A stretch of DNA of 34,799 bases. Origin: an uncultured Prevotella sp. GTDB taxonomy: Bacteria > Bacteroidota > Bacteroidia > Bacteroidales > Bacteroidaceae. Below, one piece after another: positions 23,771 to 31,178 of the stretch. Position numbers and translations under genes: made by a program. The DNA is taken from assembly GCA_958369755.1 (NCBI GenBank), contig CATXJC010000020.1, forward strand, positions 1-34,799, in the 5' to 3' direction. The notes under the pieces were generated by a model, which was given only the letters and a program-made list of their open reading frames with translations, searched no databases and was not told where the DNA came from. Every line of letters begins with the position of its first letter. Positions within the stretch are counted from its first letter, which is position 1.

Positions 23771-26320
23771 CTATTTTGCGTTGAAACATCTCAGGTCGAG
23801 TCCGTCAGAACGGAATAATAGCTTCTTAAAACTGAATAACTGAATACTGAACACCTTTCCGCCCTGCTTTCCGTCAGCTCCGTCGGCATTTACTCCCTTC
23901 GGAGGAATTTTCTCGATATAATGACGGTTCACCCAGTTTCTCAGCATCGTCGCCGTACCCTTCTTGCCGAAGTCGTTATGCAGACGTACCATTTCAGCCT
24001 GCGTGTAGGTGAAGGTGTCAGGCAATTGCTGCAGCAGGTTGGCAGGTCCTCGCTTGCTCGATTTCTCTCCTACCTCATTAGCCTTGGCTATGCTGGCACC
24101 AAAGAAAATCATCTTGCACCACAGGTCGTAGCTCTCGCTCCATCTGATGAACTCTTCTATTTCGGGTTCCCATTTGCAGCCGTTTGCCACGTATAGCACG
24201 CAAGCCTTGAGGAAGGCAATAACGTTGCCACGGAAGGAGAGATTCTCGAACACCCTGTTTTGCGACATGCGCGAAAAGTCGGCGTTCTCATCCTTCAACT
24301 TTTCTGCCAGGGCGGAAGCCTCAGCACAGTCTATCCTACCCGACGCCTTGCACAGATTCTCTATGTACGGTCTGAGCGCCTCTCTGAAGGCATTGTCGTA
24401 TTCGCCGTATACTGGCATTTCGGCACCGATTTCCCGCTCCGGGATGGTACAGAAGTTGATGCGGCTGATAGGTCCGTCGGTGAGCACCTTTGAGAAATAT
24501 CGCTGCCCCAGTTGGACGGTGGTCGATGCATTCCAGTTGAACCGGATGGTGATGCGCTCGGTGATACTCGATGTGCCCACGCGGGTCTGACCGTATGAGT
24601 TCCCAGGATCAAAGGCAAGGCACATGATCTTGAACTGCTGGTTGCCTTGCCCCTTGAGGGCGTCGAACTGATCTATCTCGTTGAGCGTTGTATAGAGGAA
24701 ATGCTCCTGAGCCTCAGCCGTGCGCATCACGAATGCCGGGTTGGTCATATCGGCGTCAATCTCCTGGATGATGAGGTTTTCCGGACGCTTGCGCTTATCC
24801 TTGTTGGCACCCTTTCGTGTCACCTCTTCTTTCCATTCCTTCTCCCGTTGCAGGTTCTCACGGTCGCGCTGTCTGATGTCCTCCATAATCATGTTGATAG
24901 GCATCTGCACACAGTTCTTGCCTGCGCCCGTACCCGCCAGCAGACAGCACATCAGGGTAGCCTCGTGCTCCACATTGTCGATGTACTTGAAGGTGGTCTT
25001 GCAGAGGTGTGTAGCAAGTGGCGGGAAGATGGCGTGTGCCACGGCAGGCTTGTATACGTCCGGTGTCTTCGATAGCAGCAGCTCCACGAGTTTCGGGAGA
25101 TGTTCGGGCATCGGAGGCGGTATTAATTTATCATCTTCCGCATTGATATCCGTGCCGCCCTCGGAACTCTCGGCTTTTAACGCCACGGCATCCTTTTGGG
25201 AGGACTTCTCTGCCTGGGCATTGATGCGGATCACGGCTTGCGACATCGGCTTCGAACTGTCACCATATTTCGCATAGAAGTCGTGGATGAGCTGTTGGCA
25301 GTCACGCTCCTGCGAGAAGGCAGGCATCTTCTGCGCCACCACCGCCTTCAGTTCGTCTTCAGGCATCACTCTCGATGCGCCTGCGCTCATAATCGCCAGG
25401 AGCGATGAGTGGCGGGAGCCTGGGGTGTTGATGTCTACGTCCTTCAGACCTGCCGCATTGCGGAAGAGGTCGAAGGCTGCTAGGTTCTTGCCGGTTGCCA
25501 CTGCCCCAGCATCCTGATGAGTTCCAGCAGGGCTGAGATGAGCAGCATGAGCAGCATTGCTATCACAAGGTTGGGCAGGCTGAATAGCAGAGCCAGAAGA
25601 AACAGCGTGATGGCTGTCAGAGCCCGGAAGTCGATGGTCTTGAACATTTTGTTGAGTGTTGAATGTTGAGTGTTGAATGTTGAATGGTTGGGGCTGAGTG
25701 CCCTGTTGCTGTCTTCCGTCAATGGTGAGGCCACGAGTCAGGAAGGCTTGTCTGCGCTTTTTCAGTTCTTCCTGTGGCAGCACCTCGTACCAATGGGGCG
25801 AGCGATAGATTTCTGACTCCTTGTCGGTGATGAAGAGCATACGTTCTGGCGTGATACAGCTCTCGTCGTAGGGCACGCCCAGCGCCTCGCAATAGGCTCG
25901 CTGCGTCTCCTCGATCGTCATGCCGACGGGCATGCGGATGTCGATGTGCAACTTCTTGCGGGCTGAGTACTCTAGGTGCAGCAGGGCTCCGTTCCAGATG
26001 GTATCGCTGCAGTTCAGCTCACGTGCCTTCTCTATCGCCTTGTCCACATATTCCTTATCGTCCACGTCGATGGTGGTCTGGAAGAGGAAGCTTTCGGGCA
26101 CGGCGTTCTTCTGCGAACGCCTGTTGTCTCGGAACTGGTAGTAGTGAGCGCAGCGGAAGGGCAACTGCTTCTTCAGTTCATCGTTACCCCCACGGATGGC
26201 AGCTACCAGGTCTGCCATCCAGGGATAAGCGATGGTCTTGTCGTAGACCGAGAGTGGCTGGGAGCTTACGCTCCCCTTATTGCCATTCTTGTACGGATTA
26301 TATGCTATAATATGTTCCAT
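23771..26320 (-). CDS. BT4734/BF3469-family protein (VirE_N-like domain + DUF3987-like P-loop)
   Basis: This 849-aa protein has an N-terminal domain of the BT4734 type (residues 1 to about 205; RxAHYYQFRDNRR, IDVDDKEYVD, HLEYSARKKLHIDIRMP). A middle helical region carries GSRHSSLLAIMSAGASR (about 301-317), and a DUF3987-like ATPase region has a P-loop AGTGAGKN at about 462-469 and TLNEIDQFDALKG. The P-loop ends in Asn where Ser/Thr is usual. Residues 211-277 are an odd linker: five heptanucleotide repeats are translated in-frame (QHSTFNTQ), then comes His/Ala/Ser-rich sequence with T-ending codons unlike the rest of the gene. A hydrophobic frame lies over this stretch (separate entry). The function is unknown; such genes often accompany capsule or mobile regions in Bacteroidales. 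Confidence 0.82.
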   Translation of the reverse strand: MEHIIAYNPYKNGNKGSVSSQPLSVYDKTIAYPWMADLVAAIRGGNDELKKQLPFRCAHYYQFRDNRRSQKNAVPESFLFQTTIDVDDKEYVDKAIEKARELNCSDTIWNGALLHLEYSARKKLHIDIRMPVGMTIEETQRAYCEALGVPYDESCITPERMLFITDKESEIYRSPHWYEVLPQEELKKRRQAFLTRGLTIDGRQQQGTQPQPFNIQHSTFNTQQNVQDHRLPGSDSHHAVSSGSAIQPAQPCDSNAAHAAHLSPAGTHQDAGAVATGKNLAAFDLFRNAAGLKDVDINTPGSRHSSLLAIMSAGASRVMPEDELKAVVAQKMPAFSQERDCQQLIHDFYAKYGDSSKPMSQAVIRINAQAEKSSQKDAVALKAESSEGGTDINAEDDKLIPPPMPEHLPKLVELLLSKTPDVYKPAVAHAIFPPLATHLCKTTFKYIDNVEHEATLMCCLLAGTGAGKNCVQMPINMIMEDIRQRDRENLQREKEWKEEVTRKGANKDKRKRPENLIIQEIDADMTNPAFVMRTAEAQEHFLYTTLNEIDQFDALKGQGNQQFKIMCLAFDPGNSYGQTRVGTSSITERITIRFNWNASTTVQLGQRYFSKVLTDGPISRINFCTIPEREIGAEMPVYGEYDNAFREALRPYIENLCKASGRIDCAEASALAEKLKDENADFSRMSQNRVFENLSFRGNVIAFLKACVLYVANGCKWEPEIEEFIRWSESYDLWCKMIFFGASIAKANEVGEKSSKRGPANLLQQLPDTFTYTQAEMVRLHNDFGKKGTATMLRNWVNRHYIEKIPPKGVNADGADGKQGGKVFSIQLFSFKKLLFRSDGLDLRCFNAK
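25480..25647 (-). CDS. Possible nested gene for a 55-aa hydrophobic protein
   Basis: In an alternative minus-strand frame inside the BT4734-like gene there is a 55-codon frame starting MFKTIDFRAL and running through about 40 hydrophobic residues (two likely membrane helices, with LFSLPNLVIAMLLMLL in the middle) to PART and stop. Its codons end mostly in G or C, as elsewhere in this locus, whereas the main frame over the same bases ends mostly in T. A heptad repeat block lies directly upstream of its ATG, just as one lies upstream of the BT4734-like gene. This could be a genuine overprinted or inserted gene; it could also be chance. Confidence is low to moderate. Confidence 0.35.
   Translation of the reverse strand: MFKTIDFRALTAITLFLLALLFSLPNLVIAMLLMLLISALLELIRMLGQWQPART
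25652..25686. repeat. Five heptanucleotide repeats inside a coding sequence
   Basis: On the + strand the units are TTGAGTG, TTGAATG, TTGAGTG, TTGAATG, TTGAATG, in perfect 7-bp register. They encode QHSTFNTQ-like sequence in the BT4734-like gene. The same heptads form the inverted repeat at 26329-26438. Confidence 0.92.
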
Positions 26321-26328
26321 CGTTCTTG

Positions 26329-26438
26329 AATGTTGAATGTTGAGTGTTGAATGTTGAATTTAATGTTGAATGTTGAATTGCCTAACGGTCGCAAAGGCGC
26401 TAGCCTAATTCAACATTCAACACTCAACATTCAACATT
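26329..26438. repeat. Heptad-repeat inverted pair, perfect 32-bp arms
   Basis: The left arm 26329-26360 and right arm 26407-26438 are exact reverse complements over 32 bp, each made of TTGAATG/TTGAGTG heptads, with a 46-bp centre holding one more partial heptad run and a GC-rich core (CGGTCGCAAAGGCGC). The pair fills the gap between two co-directional genes. The right arm encodes the last residues and stop of the upstream gene, and the left arm ends 8 bp before the next start codon. It would form a long hairpin in the operon RNA. Confidence 0.9.
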
Positions 26439-26813
26439 ATCTTTGAATCCGGCAATCAGTTCCTTGTGCTCTACCTTGAGGTAGCGCAGCATGTCCTGCT
26501 TGTCCAGGTCACGGCTGAAGGTATAGTTCACCTGCACCGTGCGCTTGGTGGTGCGCACCACGGCATGCTTGGTCTTGAAGATTTCCTCGAAAAGTTTCTC
26601 GCCCGTACGCTCGTAAGGCTTGAAGTCGAGCACGTCACCTCCCTTCTCGCCAGAGAAAACCATTCTGCCCGGTATCACCTTAGGCTGTTCGCTGATAACC
26701 TCGGTATCGTTCCATGGCGCCTTGCGGAAGGCGATGGTGCCGTTTTCCTCACTGATGATGGCTCCGTCCACCTTCTGGGCGTTGAGGAGCTGCTTCTTTG
26801 CTGCTTGTTTCAT
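26424..26813 (-). CDS. 129-aa protein of unknown function, first in BT4734 cassette
   Basis: This is a soluble, basic 129-aa protein. I do not recognise the family. Notable parts are an N-terminal Lys/Ala/Gln helix (KQAAKKQLLNAQK), a beta-rich middle and a C-terminal TKRTVQVNYTFSRDLDKQDMLRYL-type segment. The final residues (NVEC) and the stop codon come from the heptad repeat, so the original C-terminus may have been replaced when the repeat arose. It is followed by the BT4734-like gene 103 bp downstream and preceded by a consensus -7 box with a hairpin leader. Confidence 0.75.
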   Translation of the reverse strand: MKQAAKKQLLNAQKVDGAIISEENGTIAFRKAPWNDTEVISEQPKVIPGRMVFSGEKGGDVLDFKPYERTGEKLFEEIFKTKHAVVRTTKRTVQVNYTFSRDLDKQDMLRYLKVEHKELIAGFKDNVEC

Positions 26814-26846
26814 AATCGTAATAACTTGTTTAAAAGATGAATAATG

Positions 26847-26879
26847 CCCGCAACCAGACTTTACTTGTCTGATTACGGG
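26847..26879 (-). promoter_or_regulatory. Hairpin at the very 5' end of the cassette mRNA
   Basis: On the minus-strand RNA, 13 bases (from 26879) can pair with 13 bases (to 26847), including three G-U pairs, around a 7-nt AAGUAAA loop. It begins only a few bases downstream of the predicted transcription start. It may be a 5' stabilising stem, an attenuator or an operator. Confidence 0.55.
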
Positions 26880-26881
26880 TG

Positions 26882-26889
26882 CAAAGATA
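26882..26889 (-). promoter_or_regulatory. Promoter -7 box of the BT4734 cassette
   Basis: Minus-strand TATCTTTG matches TAnnTTTG. A T-rich run (TTTTTCC) lies about 20 bp upstream as a possible -33 element. The start codon of the 129-aa gene is 69 bp downstream. Confidence 0.55.
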
Positions 26890-26951
26890 GGGCAAAAACA
26901 CCTATAGGAAAAATAGGAAAAATAGGATTAATATTTGTCCCATAAAAAAAA

Positions 26952-27554
26952 TCATCTATGGGCAAAGAAATCAGCCACTTTATCATCCATTTCTTGATTT
27001 TTCATGTCCTCACAATGATTGAAGACATTGTAGAACGATTTTATCGTAACTTCTTTTCGTATATGGCAATCATCGGTAAGAAATCGATAAATGGCATTGG
27101 CACTGACGATGTGCTGCGGTGCCAAGATACCCCTTCTTCTCCAATATCTGATAAACGCAAATATTGCGATATTCATTGGTGAAGACTTGCTCGCACTGGT
27201 AGACATAGAATTTAGGCCATTTAGGGTGAGAAATTCTATAAATAAAGAGGCTTGCTCGGCGGTCGTCTCTTCATCTTTTACAGAAGATGCTTCGTCAGTC
27301 ACAAAAAGGTATTCTTTTTTTCGGCCGATTCTGGTACCATTTTTCAATGGTTTTCTATTCCTTTGCTCCATGTATTCATAATAGCCATCAAGAGTGGCGA
27401 TATAGGCATCAAGCCTAGGAAGTTCAGCTTCAACCAAATGATTGTCTATTCTGTTAAAGGTCTCCAAGTATCGACGTACTACGAGCGCATCATGATAATC
27501 TCTTTCCTGCATGGCAACATCTACCAGTATGTGTACGTGTATGCTCATATCCAT
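26952..27554 (-). CDS. Conserved-looking hypothetical protein (200 aa), possibly frameshifted at its 5' end
   Basis: This 200-aa protein is hydrophilic, with no membrane segment and no motif I can name. It begins MDMSIHVHILVDVA, contains NGTRIGRKKEYLFVTD and ends VADFFAHR. The first ATG lies inside the end of a 47-codon frame (27545-27688), which reads as a natural N-terminus for the same protein (MERFIIKLVRL...IEYTY). One base change of frame near 27570 would join them into about 245 residues. A BT4734-type cassette lies downstream and the Rhs/immunity region upstream. Confidence 0.6.
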   Translation of the reverse strand: MDMSIHVHILVDVAMQERDYHDALVVRRYLETFNRIDNHLVEAELPRLDAYIATLDGYYEYMEQRNRKPLKNGTRIGRKKEYLFVTDEASSVKDEETTAEQASLFIEFLTLNGLNSMSTSASKSSPMNIAIFAFIRYWRRRGILAPQHIVSANAIYRFLTDDCHIRKEVTIKSFYNVFNHCEDMKNQEMDDKVADFFAHR

Positions 27555-27688
27555 AGGAGGGAACGCCTCAAATTGTAAGTATACTCAATATACTTGCTGT
27601 TGCCATCTAATTGAATGACCACGCAAAAAAGGCCGAATCGCCCATACTTCAGTATCAAGCGCACGAGCTTGATAATAAATCTCTCCAT
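27545..27688 (-). CDS. 47-aa frame overlapping the next gene; possible split N-terminus
   Basis: The ATG at 27688 opens a frame (MERFIIKLVRLILKYGRFG..., then IQLDGNSKYIEYTY) that ends with a TGA inside the first codons of the 200-aa gene, a 10-bp overlap. The peptide starts with an amphipathic/hydrophobic stretch. Either it is the displaced N-terminal part of the downstream protein or a coupled small gene. The next in-frame stop upstream is about 80 bp before the ATG. Confidence 0.4.
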   Translation of the reverse strand: MERFIIKLVRLILKYGRFGLFCVVIQLDGNSKYIEYTYNLRRSLLWI

Positions 27689-27949
27689 AATTCGAAATTT
27701 ATAATAGTCAGTAATTAAGTTCTTTGTCGCTCGTTCCTTAGTAGAGGACGTTAGAATTTGTTTGCGCTAACAATTTTGCTGGTACAAGCAAATGCCAGGA
27801 GAACTATAAGGGAATACACCCTTAGGGGACAGTTGGTCTCCGATTTCATCATCTTTTACTTTCTTTTTTTTAGGTATTTATTTATAGATTAGAATTAGCC
27901 TCAAAATGAGTTCGCTAACACATAGTGAGGCGGAAAAACTCACTTATAT
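27689..27949. other. Non-coding gap with one structured segment
   Basis: No convincing gene is present. At 27798-27841 three short helices can stack into one hairpin on the minus-strand RNA (GGAG/CTCC, AACT/AGTT, TAAGGG/CCCTTA). The rest is AT-rich. It separates the BT4734-side genes from the Rhs/immunity region. Confidence 0.5.
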
Positions 27950-28228
27950 TTACTTCATAAAAGCCAGCAAGTCCTTTCCCTTATGCATAAGGTTTTGAAC
28001 CACTGCGGCTTGCATTCCGTAAATTTTCTTATATACCACATAGGCATGGAGGTGGGCATTGAAGGGTCTTTGGTTATCTGTTGCGCCATTGCCCTTGCAC
28101 TTATCTATGATACGACGATGGTGGTCCCAAGGAATAAGAAAAAGCAATTTGAAATCGTCCGCAGCTTGCGGACAATTTGCCTGTAATGGTGCATAGAGCT
28201 TATAAAAGTATTCTATATTATCTGCCAT
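27950..28228 (-). pseudogene. Scrambled YhcG/DUF1016 N-terminal fragment
   Basis: Starting at the ATG at 28228, the 92-aa frame begins MADNIEYFYKLYAPL and contains CPQAADDF...FLIPWDHHRRIIDKC, which resembles the conserved N-terminal domain of YhcG/DUF1016 proteins. After KCKGN the sequence leaves the family, but another frame over the next bases reads AQQITKDP, a piece normally found further along in DUF1016 proteins, so a deletion has joined two parts out of frame. The ORF then ends KGKDLLAFMK. An upstream extension to 28291 is open but overlaps the predicted promoter in repeat R1. Confidence 0.55.
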
Positions 28229-28250
28229 ATTTCTATCTTTATTTTTGAGA

Positions 28251-28513
28251 TCACAAATTGTGACTTTGAACATTACCATATTTAACAGCATTCAAAGGTA
28301 GTGCTTTTAGCCTTTAAGCCACTATTGCACAACCCCTTTTTGAAAAGAACGTAAAATTAATAGTTTTATTGCTATGATTGTAGTTTTATTAACATAAAGC
28401 TCTAAAGCAGCCAAAGGAGAACAAGAGCAAGGAAGCCGTGGAAACCAACAAGGACATCGAGCAGTTGTTGCTTTCCATCCAAAAGGCTTTCGATGTGCTT
28501 GTGGAAAAGAGAA
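28251..28513 (-). repeat. Intergenic repeat R1, copy A (263 bp)
   Basis: By eye, 28251-28513 shows no difference from 31840-32102 (copy B) over 263 bp. It holds a minus-strand -7 box TACCTTTG (28293-28300) and an upstream piece that reads as good + strand coding sequence. Downstream on the minus strand it leads into MADNIEY.., upstream it abuts an Rhs fragment. Confidence 0.95.
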
Positions 28514-28919
28514 ATGCACTACCTCTACTATGAGATATAATCTGCAACTGTTCAGTTATGTATGTGCGCTGCTCGAACTTGTCATAGCCAATCTTGCTTA
28601 CATAATCGTAGCCGTATGACTTGTAGCCATGAACCTTTTCAAGCTGACCACCGAGATTGTAAGAGTAAGTAATCTTCTCCTCATCAGGATAAATCATCTC
28701 CAACAGGCGGTTGTGGCTGTCATAAGTCCATTGCGTCACATAAGTTGCAATCGTCTGGTTAGGCACAATCAGCGTGCGGCGGGTCTTGATGACTTCGCCC
28801 ATCTTGCCATAGAAGTATTCAATGGCACCTGTTCCGTCCTCGCGGAGCATCAACCTACCGATACGGTTCTGAGAGGCGTTGCTATATGAATATAAATAGC
28901 ACCTGTTTTTTAGTGTATC
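28389..28919 (-). pseudogene. Rhs/YD-repeat protein fragment A
   Basis: The open frame carries a clear Rhs YD-repeat section: GAIEYFYGKMGEV, YVTQWTYDSHNRLLEMIYPDEE, ITYSYNLGGQLEKV and KSYGYDYVSKIGYD. It lacks an N-terminus, RHS core end and toxin tip. After EQRTY (about 28558) it loses homology with fragment B, and the last ~40 residues are merely repeat R1 read backwards. Rhs proteins form a shell around a C-terminal toxin; this is a relic of one. The closest copy is 32720-32959, roughly 90% identical in DNA over the shared 140 bp. Confidence 0.85.
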
Positions 28920-28941
28920 TCAAAAATCTAATTCAAAGCAT

Positions 28942-29793
28942 CTACTTAACCCCTTGTTCTTTTAAAAAATCAATAATTAGTGTTTTGTATTTATACTCAT
29001 CTGTATAAAAATCTGATTCATCTTCTTTTAATACATCCATTAAAAACATTGGTTTCCCTTTATCTCCGGGAACACTATTTTCTATTGGTATAGAATAATC
29101 ATATCGGTAAAAAATAGGTAAGTTATAATTAGCTCCATTTTGCAATAGATAATAAGCTACTTTATAATTGTCTGTCATTACAGATTCACTCAACGCTGAT
29201 TGACCAAATTCGTTTTGGTAATTTACATCAGCCCCATTCGACACTAAAAATCTAACCAAATCTAAATTCCCAGTTTTGGAAGCCGCCATTAAAGGCGTAA
29301 GTCGTGTACTATTCTCTTGCCTCCTTTTTCCTGTTTCAATATCATTTATATTAGCACCATACTCAATTAGTATTTTGGTAAAAATAATGTTGTAGTATTT
29401 AGAAGAACAAGCTTCAATAAGAGGTGATGTGCCATCAAATGTGTTATGTGTATTAACAGCTGCTCCTTTCTTTAATAATGCCTTAAATGGTTTTAATTGT
29501 TGATTTATAATCGTTAACATTAAAAGAGTATTACCATATTTGGATTCTTGATAATTGATTATTTGAGGATTTTCAGAAATAATCTTATCAAAATTATCCA
29601 TGTCCTCTTCTTGCACAGCTTTGGCTAATTCCCAAGCTGGTGTATTTTGAAAAAGGCGATAATCTATATTAGATAGTTCTGAACTATCTACAGATTTTTC
29701 CCTGCTATTATTTGAACAAGAAAATAGTAAACAGGAGAAGACTAATTGTATAATCATTGCTTTCATTACTACTCGATTTGTAGATACTTTCAT
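28942..29793 (-). CDS. Ankyrin-repeat lipoprotein, candidate immunity protein
   Basis: This 283-aa protein has a lipoprotein signal (hydrophobic segment ending LLFSC, Cys near residue 26). Four or five ankyrin repeats follow: GNTLLMLTI..ALLKKGAAVN, DGTSPLIEAC..LIEYGANIN, LTPLMAASKTGNLDLVRFLVSNGADVN, GQSALSESV..YYLLQNGANYN. Ankyrin-repeat proteins are one known class of immunity proteins beside polymorphic/Rhs toxins. A lipoprotein anchor suggests it acts in the periplasm. AT-rich, flanked by Rhs relic A and other small genes. The start lies inside the D1 leader repeat. A toxin partner is not present in the window, so immunity is inference. Confidence 0.85.
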   Translation of the reverse strand: MKVSTNRVVMKAMIIQLVFSCLLFSCSNNSREKSVDSSELSNIDYRLFQNTPAWELAKAVQEEDMDNFDKIISENPQIINYQESKYGNTLLMLTIINQQLKPFKALLKKGAAVNTHNTFDGTSPLIEACSSKYYNIIFTKILIEYGANINDIETGKRRQENSTRLTPLMAASKTGNLDLVRFLVSNGADVNYQNEFGQSALSESVMTDNYKVAYYLLQNGANYNLPIFYRYDYSIPIENSVPGDKGKPMFLMDVLKEDESDFYTDEYKYKTLIIDFLKEQGVK

Positions 29794-29855
29794 ACGTCTT
29801 TATTTTATGTTTTATCTAAAGAACGATAGACATTTGATTTTATTGCATGGAATTG
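29783..29855 (-). repeat. Leader repeat D, copy D1 (73 bp)
   Basis: It agrees with 33056-33128 at all but one of 73 positions. It covers the first codons and 5' leader of the ankyrin gene. A short frame upstream (ending QFHAIKSNVYRSLDKT and stop) also ends inside the repeat, as happens in copy D2. Confidence 0.92.
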
Positions 29856-30035
29856 TTCTAATATGCTATTCATGAACTGTTTTATCCATCGAACATGAAA
29901 CCTTAAGATTTCCTCAAACCATTTCAGGTTGACTATAAACTATCATAAAATGAGGGTATGCAAACTCATTTTTATTTTAGCTTTTACAACTTAATCATCA
30001 TAATAACTTAATGGTCTGTCAACGCAATTGCAACT

Positions 30036-30623
30036 TTACACACTACGCTTAACTATAAAATAATCAGTTACACTTTTGTCTATATCCCAGAAAGAAATGC
30101 CCATTTTTTTCAAATAATGCAAAAGGATTTCTTTGTTGAGACGTTCTCGAATTTTTCTGTTTTTGTAAAATTCGATTTCTTCAATGCTATTAATTGGTCC
30201 CTTTGCATAAAATTGCCATCTGTCTTCTTTGTAATTCAGCACATCTCTAGTTATTCCTTGTTTTGAAGAATGATGAAACAGAAAAAAAGGAGAGGCATTA
30301 TCATTGGAAAGGGCAAATTGGTAGAAACTACAATGCAATTTCAACCGAAGTACATTACACAATGTTATTCTTCCATCACCTGAATTTGAAATGAAGAATA
30401 TTTTATTAGGATAATGTGAAACTTGCCAACAACAAAATACATCATCATGTTTTCCTCCATAAGAAGGGTCTATGAATTCTGATATAATAAAAGGAGTCTT
30501 GATAAAATTAGCTTTCCCTTTTTTGAAATCTTGAATAAACACTTCTCTGACAGCTTCTTTCATAGCCGTCAGAGAATCTATTTCAAAAAAGGAAAAATTC
30601 ATAAAATTAAAATTATTTTCCAT
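30036..30623 (-). CDS. 195-aa protein, unknown; candidate immunity protein
   Basis: This is a soluble 195-aa protein, AT-rich, without signal or membrane segment. It has aromatic-rich parts (VFCCWQVSHYPNKIFFISNSGDGRI, FYQFALSNDN) and ends with YFIVKRSV. No family is recognised. It is one of a row of small minus-strand genes placed among Rhs fragments, so an immunity role is suggested by context only. A 242-bp leader without a gene separates it from the ankyrin gene downstream. Confidence 0.7.
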   Translation of the reverse strand: MENNFNFMNFSFFEIDSLTAMKEAVREVFIQDFKKGKANFIKTPFIISEFIDPSYGGKHDDVFCCWQVSHYPNKIFFISNSGDGRITLCNVLRLKLHCSFYQFALSNDNASPFFLFHHSSKQGITRDVLNYKEDRWQFYAKGPINSIEEIEFYKNRKIRERLNKEILLHYLKKMGISFWDIDKSVTDYFIVKRSV

Positions 30624-30663
30624 GTCCTACTTTATTATGAGTCGTGATATATTACTTGATTAT

Positions 30664-30999
30664 TTATTCAAAAATTCTAAACAAACCATATATTATAGAC
30701 CCAAAACCAACAAAATATCCTTTAAGATAATCAATATAGCTTATTGTAAAACTCGGTGGGTAATTACGCCTGTCTTTGTATGTGATATTTAGGAATGTAA
30801 TACCAAAGGATAGTGCACAAATACTATCATATCTTTTAAATAAGATGGTTGTTATTCCTAAGCATATCATCAAAATTGAAAAAATCAAGTAAGTGCCATT
30901 TTTTATGGCACTTACCGACTTTTTGTGCTTAATAACAGAAAACATTATTGCAATTCCTGTTATAGACGCTAATATTCCCCAAAGACAAATATAGTTCAT
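30664..30999 (-). CDS. Four-helix membrane protein, candidate immunity protein
   Basis: This 111-aa protein has four likely membrane helices (about residues 4-22, 34-54, 62-76 and 92-108) joined by short charged loops (KHKKS, KDRRNYP). No signal peptide or enzyme motif was seen. Small multi-helix proteins of this kind often protect against membrane-acting toxins, but that is inference from size and context. Its start codon is preceded by the divergent leader repeat D3. Confidence 0.7.
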   Translation of the reverse strand: MNYICLWGILASITGIAIMFSVIKHKKSVSAIKNGTYLIFSILMICLGITTILFKRYDSICALSFGITFLNITYKDRRNYPPSFTISYIDYLKGYFVGFGSIIYGLFRIFE

Positions 31000-31009
31000 A
31001 TTGTTTTGC

Positions 31010-31066
31010 TTTTATGTTATAACTAAAGAACGACTGGATATTGAATTTATTGCATTGAATTGCAGT
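31010..31066 (-). repeat. Leader repeat D, divergent copy D3
   Basis: It shares CTAAAGAACGA, ATTTATTGCAT and GAATTGCAG blocks with D1 and D2, in the same order and spacing but with several substitutions. Similarity to D2 continues to about 31108 (TCTATCAATG). It lies directly upstream of the four-helix membrane protein gene. Confidence 0.65.
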
Positions 31067-31178
31067 ATTAATCAGAAAACGAACAATGATATGTCTATCA
31101 ATGCTTTTCCATTGTCTCCAAATCCGTGGATAAACAATAATCCACGGATTTCTATTCTTTGTCAATTCAATGAATTTC

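Noticed and set aside
28389..28513. Hydrophobic C-terminus (SLLVSTASLLLFSF) at the end of Rhs fragment A and again at 31978-32102
   Set aside because: It is repeat R1 read on the minus strand. The same DNA reads on the + strand as a charged, coding-like peptide, so the hydrophobic tail is probably not a real toxin or membrane domain.
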